Shown: in pieces, positions 1 through 11,500 of the stretch
Layout: the number at the start of each line of letters is the position of its first letter
Numbering within the stretch: the stretch's first letter is position 1
DNA from: Diphasiastrum complanatum
Lineage: Eukaryota; Streptophyta; Lycopodiopsida; Lycopodiales; Lycopodiaceae
Direction of reading: 5' to 3'
Assembly: GCA_029204225.1 (NCBI GenBank)
Contig: CM055097.1
Location: forward strand, 56,636,699 to 56,700,698
Length of the DNA: 64,000 nt
The notes under the pieces: generated by a model
What the model saw: the letters and a program-made list of their open reading frames with translations, nothing else
The model's database searches: none
Told to the model about the DNA's origin: nothing
Position numbers and translations under genes: made by a program

Positions 1-390
1 AATCCGAACTGCATTTTTCTTGTACAGGTATCTATCTCCAAACCTGTGCAACTTTCTCTGGCCAGAAACATGAAGCCTCATTGCTGGACATGGCTTCATG
101 CACAAATATGCAAGGTTTCTGGGAGAATATGCTCCTACTCCTGCCTAGTAATAAGTTTAGAATGATGTCTTTTTGTGTATATATATACCTCCCTGGATTT
201 GAATAACTTCATAATGCCTAGTGTAGCTGGAGGAAATAAACCATCATATCTTCTGATTTACAAGAGATCACAACGACTAGGTAGCATCCTATATCCATAG
301 TATCCGGATTGCCTATTTTGATGCAACATTTTTGTTGATAAATTATTTATATATTCTCAGAAAAATTATAGTGCTGATGTTTGCATCCAG
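1..390. other. No convincing gene; possible intron of the AP2 remnant
   Basis: AT-rich sequence without a reading frame that I recognise. It ends in a plausible splice acceptor (TTTGCATCCAG, ending at 390) directly before the AP2-like exon, so part of it may be an intron of that broken gene. A GTAGCTGGAGGAAATAAA stretch near 224-241 weakly resembles the AP2 core VAGNK, but I would not call it. Confidence 0.35.
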
Positions 391-592
391 ACAGAGTGGA
401 GGAAGCCGCTGCTGCATATGACATGGCAGCCATTACAGAGGCCTTAACAGAGCCACGAATTTTGATCTAAGTTGCTACATCCGGTGGTTATGTCCAGGTC
501 ATATGAATGGTGATTCAGAAGTTGTTGAGCTTTCGATCTCCAAAACTGAAGAAAATACCATGCAACGCTACTTTTGTGTCGCTAAATCCTAA
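391..592 (+). pseudogene. AP2-domain remnant, WRI1/AP2-like transcription factor
   Basis: The translation from 391 reads VEEAAAAYDMAAI, the helix end of the second AP2 repeat in WRINKLED1/AP2-type factors. After a frameshift at about 433 it continues YRGLNRATNFDLSCYI, matching the family ending YRG-NAVTNFD-S-YI. AP2 proteins of this class are nuclear DNA-binding factors; WRI1 itself controls fatty-acid synthesis genes. The exon follows an AG acceptor and the second frame stays open to a TAA at 590-592. The frameshift in the middle of the domain and the lack of other exons nearby mark it as a pseudogene fragment, or one terminal exon if the frameshift is a sequencing error. Domain recognition is fairly secure; the subfamily is inferred from the alanine run and the YI ending. 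Confidence 0.65.
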
Positions 593-892
593 ACTCGTTA
601 ATGTTACACATTTTTAACAATTTCCACGCAATTTCTATCTTATTGAAATCTGGACGATCACAATTATCTTTTTGTATCCGTTAGAGCTTGGTTAATTTCA
701 CAATCCTTTCAGACATGCAATCTAACCTTTCTCCTAAGCCTAGCCTAGTTTTTTTGGTGCTTATCACGTGTATTGTCGTGTTTCGACCATAATAGATAAA
801 GCAGCGCAATGCAATAACTATCTATCTAGGAGCTGTTGCCATACTTGGACTAAAAACTAAATATTCTACATTCATCAATTGCGCTTAATCCT
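593..892. other. Intergenic, nothing recognised
   Basis: Short AT-rich interval between the AP2 remnant and the start of duplicated segment A. I see no ORF, RNA gene or repeat boundary until the duplication begins at about 893. Confidence 0.5.
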
Positions 893-1934
893 GGACTAGC
901 AGTACATTCTTACTAAAGATAAGCATGAAACCTGCATCGTAATTCATTCATGGATCAGATAGTGCATTGCAGTCCGTTAGCAAAGATAAGTTAATTTCGT
1001 AATCAGTAATTTGCCAGTGTTTGAATCAGATAGTGCAACCCAACTGGCATGCAATCATCCTTTCTAATCTGCAATCCAGCAATGCTGTTCTGATGCAGAA
1101 TCGTCAGAAGCGAAGCATCGGAATGAGCTAGCAAGCCTAGAGTTGGCGCCAAAAGGTTGATTAGAGACAGTTGTGGAGAAAAAGGACACCCAAATCTCTG
1201 TATATACGTATGTGCTTTGTTTTCTACGAATATATGATAAGATTTGTTCATCACACTCAGTGTTTTTCGTTACAGCTTGTCTCTTGTGAGTATCTGATAG
1301 GATTAAGTTCTTTATCTAATTTTAAACAGGTTGCTTCATGCTTGAATAATGTAGCATGTTCGTGCATCAATGAGTTGTATGGGTGCAGCAAGGCTTTTCA
1401 TGTGTGGTCTCTATTGCTAATGCAGGTGACATAGATTTGAATCGCATGAGTGCAGGTGGAACAATTTCCTAGATGAAAAAAAAGAAGCTTTTTCCTAGTT
1501 GCAATTGAACACAACTAGCAGATCTAGTTGTGCGTGCTGTGTGCATAAAAGAAATCAGGAGAGATCTCAAAATGCGCTGGATTAAGCAGTTCTGGACAAG
1601 CCGGCATGAAGTAAAACAACAACCATTGAGCATAATGTCCAATATTGTTACACACTCAACCAAAAGAAAGGCAGGTATCTACGCATCAGACGTCGCCGGA
1701 CAACACAATCACAATCACGTAATACAAAACCATAATGTTTATCATATTATCATAGCAGCAACATCATTACGATTTAGTAATCCGATCACAACTATGTGAT
1801 CCAACAGCATCGCACTAGTCCTAACAACGGCATTCACTATACTATTATAACAAGCTTCTTCGTCATTTATAGCACAAATGACATGAGGAAGCATATGCCG
1901 ATTTCATAGAATAAGATGCAGATAACTATGAATC

Positions 1935-2285
1935 CTATTCCCAACATCCAGTCCCCTGACCAGGCACAGTGACGCTCTTGATAGGGTTAGCTTCGACAAC
2001 ACCCAGCCACTTTTCATGCTTATCGTAGAAGCTGACAATGAATTTATCGTGTTCTGTCTTGAACTTGAAGCTAACCGTGTTATTGTGTAGCTCATGCAGG
2101 TTATCGGTGTACAATGTGCCGGTAATCGTCTCCAGTACAGCAGAACTAGTGTCAACTATGGCAGAGCCTGCAAAATTTTTGCTCTCGTCATGTATTTTGA
2201 GAGCCAGGAGCTTGATGCCGCTCACTGCCTCTCCATGGACATGACCCTGATAAAGGTACTTTTTGCTTACTTGGTCTTGCGCCAT
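1935..2285 (-). CDS. Small unrecognised protein, copy A (116 aa)
   Basis: I do not recognise the family. The start (ATG at 2285) is chosen because all three copies share the protein only from MAQDQVSK onward; the frame is open further upstream in copies A and C but not to the same extent in B. The protein is rich in alternating hydrophobic/polar residues (for example VSFKFKTEHDKFIVSFYDKH), which suggests a small all-beta fold, with no signal peptide or membrane span. It has one cysteine close to the C-terminus, in GTGCW. Relative to copy B it stops four codons early, ending CWE instead of CWVYDS. No intron is apparent. The reading frame has survived in three copies while every neighbouring coding region is broken, which argues for selection at least until recently. 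Function unknown. Confidence 0.7.
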   Translation of the reverse strand: MAQDQVSKKYLYQGHVHGEAVSGIKLLALKIHDESKNFAGSAIVDTSSAVLETITGTLYTDNLHELHNNTVSFKFKTEHDKFIVSFYDKHEKWLGVVEANPIKSVTVPGQGTGCWE

Positions 2286-2640
2286 GCTTGAAATTAAAGT
2301 TGAATGGGTTTGAGGGATGAGCTTCAAGCGAGAGTAGTAGCAGTACCGACGACTCCTGAGAGACCAGCGAGTGAATGAGAGAGTTGTCACTCCTGAGATG
2401 AGACGAGTGAGTGAATGAGTGAGTGAGATCAGGCTATAAACTGCGTCAAGAAGAATAAACTTTTTGTAAAATGATGCTAGATAAAGAAGAATAAACTTTT
2501 GAGAAAGATGTTGCACGATCGATAAAGAAGAATAAACTTTAAGTAAAATATGTTTGAAAAAGAAGATGCTACACTATTCACGAAGAAGCCATAAACTTTA
2601 TTCAGGAAGATATACTTCTGGAAAAACTTAGATGCTACAC
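2286..2640 (-). promoter_or_regulatory. Upstream region of gene A with repeated AAAGTTTATTC motif
   Basis: The region upstream of gene A (gene orientation) holds four close copies of AAAGTTTATTC or a variant (plus-strand GAATAAACTTT near 2450, 2490 and 2530; CATAAACTTTATTC near 2590). It also holds a TTTATAG box at 2434-2440 and a run of TCAC/CACTCA repeats nearer the ATG. The same motifs occur before genes B and C, so they are part of the duplicated unit. Assignment as promoter is inference; no canonical TATA box points toward the gene. Confidence 0.3.
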
Positions 2641-2722
2641 TAACCCGATGCTAGATGAACATCACAGGCTTTAACTAGGATAGCTTAAAATGCCCTTCCA
2701 CTCTTTGCCACACACTCTCTAG

Positions 2723-3142
<420 letters not shown>

Positions 3143-3965
3143 AATGTCTAAGTGTCGGTGCAATTTGATGGTGAATGCCTAACTCATATATAGTTTCGTG
3201 GGTCGAAATACTGACGCTTGACCTAGAATCTATGGGTACATTATCTAAAATACAACCATTGATTAATATTTTAATTTTGGATTGGCCTTCATCGCCATAA
3301 TTCACTAGTCCTACATCCACTGGTGGCAACTTAGCTTTCTTTCTTTTCTTCTTTTGTAAAACTTAATCTCCTTTTTATAATACTGGTTATCTTCTGATTA
3401 TTGTTTAAATGTTATATTTGGAATTCTAGAAGCAAAATCTTCTACCATATCATAAGAACGATTTTAAGCGATGATGGATCTCTAGGCAATTCAATGTTTA
3501 TGATTGGATTTGCAAATGTCACCTTCTTAACTTTCTTAGCCTGTGAACTAATATCTACTTGATAATACTTTTCATCCAACCGATCAAAGTCTAGATCCTT
3601 ATTAAGAGTAGTTTCTAAGGGCTTTTCTGCAATTTGCATCTTGTTTGTTGCATTTTTTGCGCTTTTCGCAAAATTTGCATTTTTTACCTTCATAATTTTC
3701 TTCTTATCTCGAAGAGTTAAATTATCTTTCCTACTTCTAGTCGTAACTTTATTTACATCTGATTCCAAATCGGGCCAATCCTGGTCTTGATCTTCTAGTA
3801 TCTCTGATTCTACTTCTATTCTCTAGACTACCATATCAGGACTAGACTTAGATGGTCGAGGCTCATCTTCCCTAGGTGAATCTACAAACCGTGGTTTAGA
3901 CCTCGGTTGTTGTGATTGAGGACATTCTGCAGTTACATGTCCTTTTCCCTTGCAGTTAGGTCCAA
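3143..3965 (-). pseudogene. Ty3 retrotransposon fragment: gag tail and protease
   Basis: Read on the minus strand from 3965: a gag zinc-knuckle end (CKGKGHVTAEC, lacking its first cysteine at the junction), then a charged linker (3442-3768), then a retropepsin-like stretch (3143-3329). The protease active-site motif reads PIDSRSS where D-S/T-G is expected, so the catalytic glycine is replaced. Frames are interrupted. At 3965/3966 this fragment is fused to the integrase of another element, giving the non-retroviral order RH-IN-gag-PR. It is therefore a chance joining of pieces of two elements, not a working polyprotein. Confidence 0.6.
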
Positions 3966-5040
3966 CGGAGATAGGGGAACGAGACTGAAAACCGTACAAG
4001 AGCATAAAAGGACTAAAATCAGTGGCAGAATGCTTCATACTATTGTATGTGAACTCAACCATTGGGTGCCATGTTCAGTCTGACCATCGGTTTCTGGGTG
4101 ATCCGTAGACGATAGACTTAAAGTAGTTTCCAGTCTTTCAAAGACCGCCTGCCAAAATTTGCCAGTGATCTTGGAATCACGATCACTAACAATATCGTTC
4201 GACAAACCATACAACCTGAACAACTTTTCAACGAAAAGTTGAGCAAGTTCAGAAGCTTTGACAATAGTTTTTGTTGGAATAAATTGTGCCATTTTGGTTA
4301 GTCTGTCAACTACTACCCAAATAGCATCGTGACCCTTCCCTGACTTGGGAAGTTCGACCACAAAATCCATGGAAATACTTTTCCATTTCTTGCTGGGAAT
4401 TTCCAATGGATGCAACAGACCAGCTGCTTTACTGATTAACTTCTCCAATCCGGCTCAAAGCATCAGCAACACAATTTGACGTACCTCGACGGTACTTAAT
4501 GTCGAATTTGAACTCTGGAATGAGTTCTGACCAGCGGGCCTTATGAACTTTAAGGTCCAAGGCATCACGGATATACTTAAGAGATTCATGATCTTTCATT
4601 ACCATGAATTTGGATCCATACAAATAATGTCTCCAGATCTTTAACGCATGGATGACAGCAAAAAGTTTTTTCTCATAAGTCGAATATCTACTTTGAGTTG
4701 GGTCCAACTTCTTGCTCTCGATAGCCACAGGTCTACCATCCTGGTAAAGGACTGCACCTATCGCATAGTCACTAGCATCTATTTTCACTAAGAAAGATCC
4801 GCTAGGGTCCACTATGTGTAAGGTAGCGGCTGTAGACAGCAACATCTTCAAAGCTTCAAAGCTTTGATTAAGTTCATCAATCCAAACAACAGGAGGACTG
4901 ATCTTCGAACACTTCCGGCCTTCTTCTTATTACCCTTTTTAGGTTTCCGTAAAGTGGCATAGTGGATAAATAGGATTAGCAATATTAAGCTTTCTTGAAT
5001 TTTTTCTCTTAAGCAGTATCTTGTTGTATAAGACAACACG
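3966..5040 (-). pseudogene. Ty3 chromovirus fragment: RNase H and integrase
   Basis: Minus-strand reading from 4851 gives the RNase H of a Ty3 pol (DASDYAIGAVLYQ, then YSTYEKKLFAVIHALK), followed by the integrase core (MDFVVELPKSGKGHDAIWVV, then IVSDRDSK with the second catalytic Asp). It is the same family as the element at 60.2-63.4 kb and matches it at DNA level, but lacks about 420 bases that encode the integrase zinc-binding domain (junction near 4435) and about 80 bases near 4050. It ends abruptly at 3966 inside the motif SPISVG. Not functional. Confidence 0.8.
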
Positions 5041-5952
5041 TTGGAATAACTCAGACTTTGGAGCTCTATCTCCTGTGCTTCTTGGAATGATCAGAGGGAG
5101 ATTGAGAGAGCTTGTATATCGTGTCTGTATCCTTTGGCTGTTTTCTTTATGTTTGATGACTACCAACAGACTGTCTTGTCTGCATAGATTGAATCTGTTT
5201 GTGAGCGCTAGTCTGATACAACAAGCAGACAAATTAAAGCTTCAGTGTGGGAAGTAATGACACTGGACAGGTGAGTGGTCACTGAGTACTACACGCAGCA
5301 GTTACGAGCCAAATTGACAGAGAAAAGTTTAGGTGAGTAGATTATGTATGTTAAACCACGGGTAACTTAGTGTAAGTTATGTACGTATTTTTAATGCGTT
5401 AGAATCAAGCCTGCATGTACCTATGGAGGATCTGTACAAGATTGCGTCTATCAGAAGTAAAAGACACAGAGAAAGAGTTATGCAGTTCAGCGTGTGTTTC
5501 ATTTCTGCATCACTATTTTTTACTTGTGCGGATGGTGCGATATGCAGATCAAGTTGTGTGCGCTTTGTCCATAAAAGAAATCAGGAGAGATCTCAACATG
5601 CGCTGGATGAAGCAGTCCTCGACAAGGGAGCATGAAGGCAAACAACAACCATTGAGCATAATGCCATAATGTCCAATATTGTTACACACTGAACCAAAAG
5701 AAAGGCAGGTATCTCCGGATCAGACGACGCCAGATAACACGATCACAATCACGTAATACAAAACCATAATGTTTTTCATATTATCATATAGCAGCAACAT
5801 CATTACAATTAAGTATACAAAGTGATCACAACAGCATCACACTAGTCGTAACAACGGCATTCACTACACTATTATAACAAGGTTCTTCGTCATTTATAGC
5901 ACAAATGACATGAGGAAGCATATGCCGATTTCATAGAATAAGATGCAGATAA

Positions 5953-6312
5953 CTATGAATCGTAGACCCAACATCCAGTCCCCTGACCAGGCACAGTGAC
6001 GCTCTTGATAGGGTTAGCTTCGACAACACCCAGGCACTTTTCATGCTTATCGTAGAAGCTAACAACGAATTTATCGTATTCCGTCTTGAACTTGAAGCTA
6101 ACCGTGTTATTGTGTAGCTCATGCAGGTTGTCGGTGTACAATGTGCCGGTAATCGTCTCCAGTCCAGCAGAACTAGTGTCAACTATGGCAGAGCCTGCAA
6201 AAGTTTTGCTCTCATCATGTATTTTGAGAGCCAGGAGCTTGATGCCGCTCACCGCCTCTCCATGGACATGACCCTGATAAAGGTACCTTTTGCTTACTTG
6301 GTCTTGCGCCAT
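5953..6312 (-). CDS. Small unrecognised protein, copy B (119 aa)
   Basis: Paralogue of the 1935-2285 protein, starting at the ATG at 6312 (MAQDQVSKRYLYQGHVHGEA). It differs from copy A by a handful of substitutions, including an extra cysteine (HEKCLGV for HEKWLGV), and keeps the longer ending CWVYDS, four codons before an in-frame TAG shared with the DNA of copies A and C. I take this as the ancestral length. The upstream frame closes at 6354, which supports the shared ATG as the true start. No known domain recognised; predicted soluble and beta-rich, an inference from residue pattern only. Confidence 0.7.
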   Translation of the reverse strand: MAQDQVSKRYLYQGHVHGEAVSGIKLLALKIHDESKTFAGSAIVDTSSAGLETITGTLYTDNLHELHNNTVSFKFKTEYDKFVVSFYDKHEKCLGVVEANPIKSVTVPGQGTGCWVYDS

Positions 6313-6709
6313 GCTTGAAATTAAAGTTGAATGGGTTTGAGGGATGAGCTTCAAGCGAGAGTAGTAGCAGTACCGACGACTCCTTAGAGACCAGCGAGTA
6401 CTGAATAAGTGAGTGAGAGAGTTGTCACTCCTGAGATGAGACGAGTGAGTGAATGAGTGAGTGAGATCAGGCTATAAACTGCAAGAAAGTAGCTCCTACG
6501 TGAAGAAGAATAAACTTTTGAGAAAGATGTTGCATGATGGATAAACTTTAACCATAAACTTTAATCACGAAGATATACTTTTGGAAAAAATTAGATGCCA
6601 CACTAACCAGAATAAACTTTAATAATTTAAACTTTATTAAGTAACTGGCAGAGCTTAAAATGCTCCCCCACTCTGCCACACACTCTCTAGTCATATTCCA
6701 AATGGTGAA

Positions 6710-6712
<3 letters not shown>

Positions 6713-6784
<72 letters not shown>
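6713..6784. repeat. (GA)36 microsatellite
   Basis: Pure GA run at the position corresponding to the (AG)83 tract of copy A, preceded by TCATATTCCAAATGGTGAAT, which copy C also has and copy A has lost. Confidence 0.95.
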
Positions 6785-6786
<2 letters not shown>

Positions 6787-7600
6787 TCACATTGGGCTAT
6801 TTGAATTCAATAGCATCGATATGCAAGATAAAAAATGGTCCCACATTATCTCTAGACTTTTCCATGGCCGCAAAATCACAAATGCAAAAAGCATCATTCT
6901 TGAATGTGCATGACAGAGAAGATGAGAGCCTATACAATTTTCAAAATTGAGATAGATTCATCATTGGTAATCAACACACATTTTGCAATCCAAAGTGTGT
7001 GTGCTCAAATTTTGAAAAAATAGGGTTCGATGAGGGAAAACGATCCTTGGCAAGCAAAGATCTGTATTTTTTTGTTTTTTAAAATGTTTGGACTAGAGCA
7101 TCTGCAATATATTCATCTACCAAATGGCAATTTGAGTTTTTCAAGTATTGGCTTTTAAAATGTGCATTGATGACGAACCAAAGCTAAAATCCACACTAAT
7201 AATTTGATCTCTTCTTTCAATAGAGTTTATTGTACTAGAAATACTATGTGCACACAATTGAGATCCACTATTACATATTTTTTGAAATTGGAACGTTGCA
7301 TTAAATACAAAAATGCCAATACATGCTATCTTCTGTTTTTTTAATTTATCTTTTCATTTGTAACATGGTATGGTACTTTTACCATTTCACAATGCTAATT
7401 ATAAATCGTTATCATTTGGTCTGAATATGGTCACTTGAGTTTGTAATCACATTCAATTGATTTGAGAACAATAACATCGACCTGCAAGATTAAGAATGGG
7501 CCCACAAAATCTAGAAATTCAAAATACAAATTAGATATATCTCTGGCCGCATAATCCCACATGCGAAGATAATCATTCTCGAATGTGAATGTGTTGACAG
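6785..7600. repeat. 0.7-kb dispersed repeat, one full and one partial unit
   Basis: The first unit (about 6785-7390) starts ATCACATTGGGC and contains the ACGAACCAAAGCTAAAATCC core. A second, diverged unit starts near 7400 (GTCTGAATATGGTCACTTGAG) and is cut at about 7600. The unit order is the same as at 56570-57960. Confidence 0.7.
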
Positions 7601-7991
7601 ATACCCAACTTGAGAACTAGCAACTAGAGAGCAAAAGAACTCTACAACAACTTGGGAGAATGAGGGAAAGGAAGAGAACATACCTCCTTTAGCCCCTCCC
7701 CAAAGCTCCTCTCCACCCTCATGCAAAAAGGACAGGTGGGACCCAAAAAAGGTCCCATTTGTCCCTTCTAGATCTTTCTAGTCATTTGGGGCCAACCAAA
7801 GGTGCCACATGGCTCATGGACCCCAAAGACCTATGAAATTCAATTCTGACCCTTTCTCCCCTCTCCAACTCCAATGTACCACAGTTCTCTCAACTCCTTT
7901 GGAGATCTGCAGGTATAGAGAGGAAGAAAGAAGAAAGTACGGCCTGAGAAGGACATGCCTCCAAGATTTACCTCAAAATAGATATTTCTAA

Positions 7992-9700
7992 GATTAACAA
8001 TCTTAGTGTTAAAAGTTTTAACTTCTAAACATTGAGATTTGAAACTTGAATTTTATTTTATTTTTTAAGACTAAGCTGGCTTTGCAAGGAGAGAAGTGAT
8101 AGGCTTGTTGGGAGGTGTGCCACTCCCCTCCCCTGTCAATTCACCAACAGATTGTACTTTTGAGAGGAGGGGAGGTATTATTACACTCCCCCCCCCCACA
8201 CCCCAGTGATCGGGAAACCTCTTTGGAGTTATACTAAATTTTCCTATACACATGTTCATGTATCGGTTTTTTAAAATTAATATCGGTGGAATCCTAGAAT
8301 TTTTGAAACATAGCCTCGTGAATCCTACAATAATTAAAAAATTGTCTAAAAAATCCTATTAAAACAAATTGTCTAAGGTTTAAAACTGTGAAAAATTTTA
8401 GCTTGCCGTCTAATTTCCTGCACTAATTTGTAGTTGTCCTCCACCCAAAAATAAGACAAACAATAGAACCTTAGCATTAAATTTACAACTTACACTAGCA
8501 TGATCGATTCAACTACAATTATGTTATTGTAACCATGGCAACAAAATTTTGATGCAAAAGAAAAAGTTAAACAATGCCTTGAAAGGATCAAACTGAGATA
8601 TAACAACATCAAATTGCACAATAGCGGTACATTAGAGGTCTCCAACAAAGACATCCAAACTTTAATCGTCCATCATTTTCATTATCTCAAGAGATGGTGC
8701 CATGCCAATGATGAAATACATTAAAAAAAGGTGACATCTGTAAATTCATAACAAGGTGAGGCTTGCAGTCATGCCAGAATCCTTCAATAGCTCATAAGAA
8801 AAGTATATCATAAACTAAAGCCCTACTTAATGGAGTTCTCGAAGATAGTATAATCAACTAAAGCTGGTATTAAAAAACACCATTTTAACTTATAAGCTAG
8901 ACTCCAAAACCAGAAAGGATTTTTCCTTGTCTTTTTAAACCATAGACAACACCCATAGCAGGTAAGAGTCTTCCAGCCAGCATGCTCCGTGCACAACATT
9001 GCATCATTGATAACATTCTAGAAGAGGATCTTCAGCATGCCTCTTGTTTCCTTATAAATGAGGTCAATGATATGCTTCACAAATGTACCCATACTATATG
9101 GTGCAATTGCAAACTTAACTTCCTAGCTGATTTTGTGACATGCTTCAAAAACCTATCAAAATTATGAATGGACAATAGGTCAAAACATCTTCAAAATTAT
9201 CTTTAGAAATATTTGCTATTATAACACATGCAATAAAACCTATAAAACTAGAAACGTCAACCATTACAATCATGCAAAAATTTCTTTAAGAATATCAACA
9301 AAGCTTTGCAAAAGACTTATGCGAACACAAAAAATTGCAATTAAAAGCTAATTGTATTCAAGATTCAAAGTGCTTTCAACAAATATTTCATGCAAGAAGC
9401 ATTTAATTTGATTCATTTTTGTTCATTCATTGATGAACTATATTTTCATGTGAAGGATCAACACAGTCAACAAACTGGGTCTTACCAAAACCAAAGATGT
9501 GCAATTTGTTAAGGATATCGAAACCTTACTTCCTACATACATATGAGAACACCAATTATGGATCAACATGTGAAAAACAATTACGCATGAATACGTGAAC
9601 ACATGCTTAAGGACAAAAACAAAAGCCACCAATAGACATAACACTTTTTGTAAGATTGCCGCACTTAAATTTCTAAAGCTTATAGAAAAATCTCACACAA
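7992..9700. other. Non-coding part of the left arm
   Basis: AT-rich, with a C run at 8189-8198 that mirrors a G run near 29159-29166 in the other arm. Short ORFs here (for example 8982-9167) have a mirrored counterpart at 28187-28372 only because the DNA is duplicated; they have no recognised similarity and I do not call them genes. Confidence 0.6.
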
Positions 9701-10819
9701 GCCTAAAAACTTACCAAGAAAGTACATTGTCGGCTGAAATGGTGCTTTGAATCATTGTATGAACATGCAAAATTCTATATGTATTGGACAGATTTTTGTC
9801 ACATCAACTCTACATCGACTTAATACATTCTCGTCACATAAAAGGCACATTAGTTTATACCCACATTTCATAATCTCTAAAACATCTGCTCAATACGAGG
9901 AGTCAACAAACGTCTGCAAGAGATAGTGCTTGAAATCATCATGGAAACATACAAAATTATGCATTGACATGAGAATACATGTTGTCAAGCTACTAACGAT
10001 AGCTACTCAAGTCCAAACATTATAAAAAACAAAAAAGCGCAAATATTTGAGATGGTTTCACCTCATCAACCTATTTTGAAAATTTGAGCACATGCGCTTG
10101 GATTGTAGAATGTGAGCACATCATAATGAGTGTTGGTTACAAATTTTGAAATTTTTATAGACTCTCATCTTGCACCACACTATGTGTCAATACATTCACA
10201 TTCGAGAACGATTATCTTTGGATGCGGGATTTTGCGGGCAGAGATATATTTGATCTGTATTTTGAATGTCTAGAGATTTTGTGGGCCCATTCTTAATCTT
10301 GCAAGTAGATGTTATTGTTCTCAAATCAATTGAATGTGATTACAAACTCAAGTGACCATATTCAGACCAAATGATAACAATTTTTTATTAGCATTGTGAA
10401 ATGGTAAAAGTAGGGAGTCATCCTATAAAATGTTATTGGGAAGACCTTGGCTATACCAAGCTGATGTAATAACCCATTGGAACAAGAAGGACACCGTAAG
10501 GGAAGAGTCATAAAAGGATCATTGTATCCTAGGAAAAAGATAAATATGAAGGCGAAACCCCGACATCATCCTCAAGTTACACTTTGGAGGACAAAGAAGT
10601 CCATTCCACAAGGACTGAGGAAGGGGATGACCAGAGAGAGAGAGATAATGTGTTTTGGTTTTGGTTTTATTGTGTGTGTGTGTGTGTGTGTGAATTTGTG
10701 AAAATGTTTGTGTATCATTTGATGTTACAAATGCAAAACTTAATGAAAAACAAGATAGCATATAACGTCTGTTTTTGTATCTAGTGCAACTTTCTAGTTT
10801 CAAAAATATGTTACAAAGT

Positions 10820-10859
<40 letters not shown>

Positions 10860-10861
10860 TG

Positions 10862-10926
<65 letters not shown>

Positions 10927-11500
10927 TGTGTGTTTTGGTTTTGGTTTTATTGTGTGATGAAAAACAAGATAGCATATAACGTGTGTTTTTGTATCTAGTG
11001 CAACTTTCTAGTTTCAAAAATATGTTACAAAATATCTCAATTGTGTGTGTGTACATAGTATTTTTAATAATCTTCATTGAAAAAAGAGAGAAAATTGTGA
11101 GTGTAGATTCTAGCTTTGGTTCATTATTGATGCACATTAGAGATAAGATTTACTATAAGCCAATCCGTGAAAAACTCTAGTTGCCTTTTATATGATGCCA
11201 CCAGCATGGACATAATACTAAGTGTAATACAATCTTATTCAAGTTAATAAATCTTGCAGAAAAATCAAACAAGAGGCTTGGAACTTACCAAAAATGAAGA
11301 TTGTCGGGTGAGATACTGCTTCGAATCATTACAATGATATTCAAAAGTATGACTGCATTTAGCTTGTCAATATGTCTATTCACATCAATTTGATACACAA
11401 ACAAGTGAATGAGTTTGAATCAACATGTAAAGCATTTGAGGATCTAATAGCAAGACAAATCAGATCTAAAATATATATTGAAACCACACAAATTAGGCTA
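9698..11500. repeat. Tandem-like duplication with inserted 0.7-kb repeat units
   Basis: About 9698-9970 and 11265-11500 are diverged direct repeats (shared AACTTACCAA, then ATTGTCGG, then GAATCATT, ending GAAAC-ACA-AAATTA). The right arm has only one of them, so it looks as if unequal recombination removed one unit there, or the duplication arose on the left. Between them, 10005-10400 is the reverse complement of 57227-57620, and 10650-11180 of 57650-57960. Confidence 0.6.
10650..11040. repeat. Direct repeat around simple-sequence tracts
   Basis: The sequence GTTTTGGTTTTGGTTTTATTGTGTG through TTCTAGTTTCAAAAATATGTTACAAA appears at 10650-10817 and again at about 10931-11033. It encloses (TG)11 at 10671-10692, (AT)n at 10823-10857 and (GA)n at 10864-10924. 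The second copy lacks the long TG tract and the TTTGTGAAAATG part. Confidence 0.8.

Larger units (their letters stand above)
5236..7600. repeat. Duplicated segment, copy B (carries gene B)
   Basis: Shares gene, upstream region, microsatellite position and 0.7-kb repeat with copies A and C, but its left flank (5236-5515) matches 46402-46674 rather than the flank of A and C. Sequence identity to A and C is visibly lower than between A and C, so B split off earlier. It ends near 7600 inside the second unit of the 0.7-kb repeat, about 200 bases before the large inverted repeat begins. Confidence 0.8.

Noticed and set aside
1530..1799. Plus-strand ORF opposite the 3' region of gene A, repeated at 55327-55596
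   Set aside because: It is open in A and C because the DNA is nearly identical, but the frame is not kept in the more diverged copy B.
2038..2291. Plus-strand ORFs antisense to the small unknown gene, present in all copies
   Set aside because: They lie wholly inside the minus-strand gene; changes between copies fit the minus-strand frame better.
8982..9167. ORF MLRAQHCIIDN and its mirror at 28187-28372
   Set aside because: Conserved only as part of the inverted repeat; substitutions fall without codon preference and no family is recognised.
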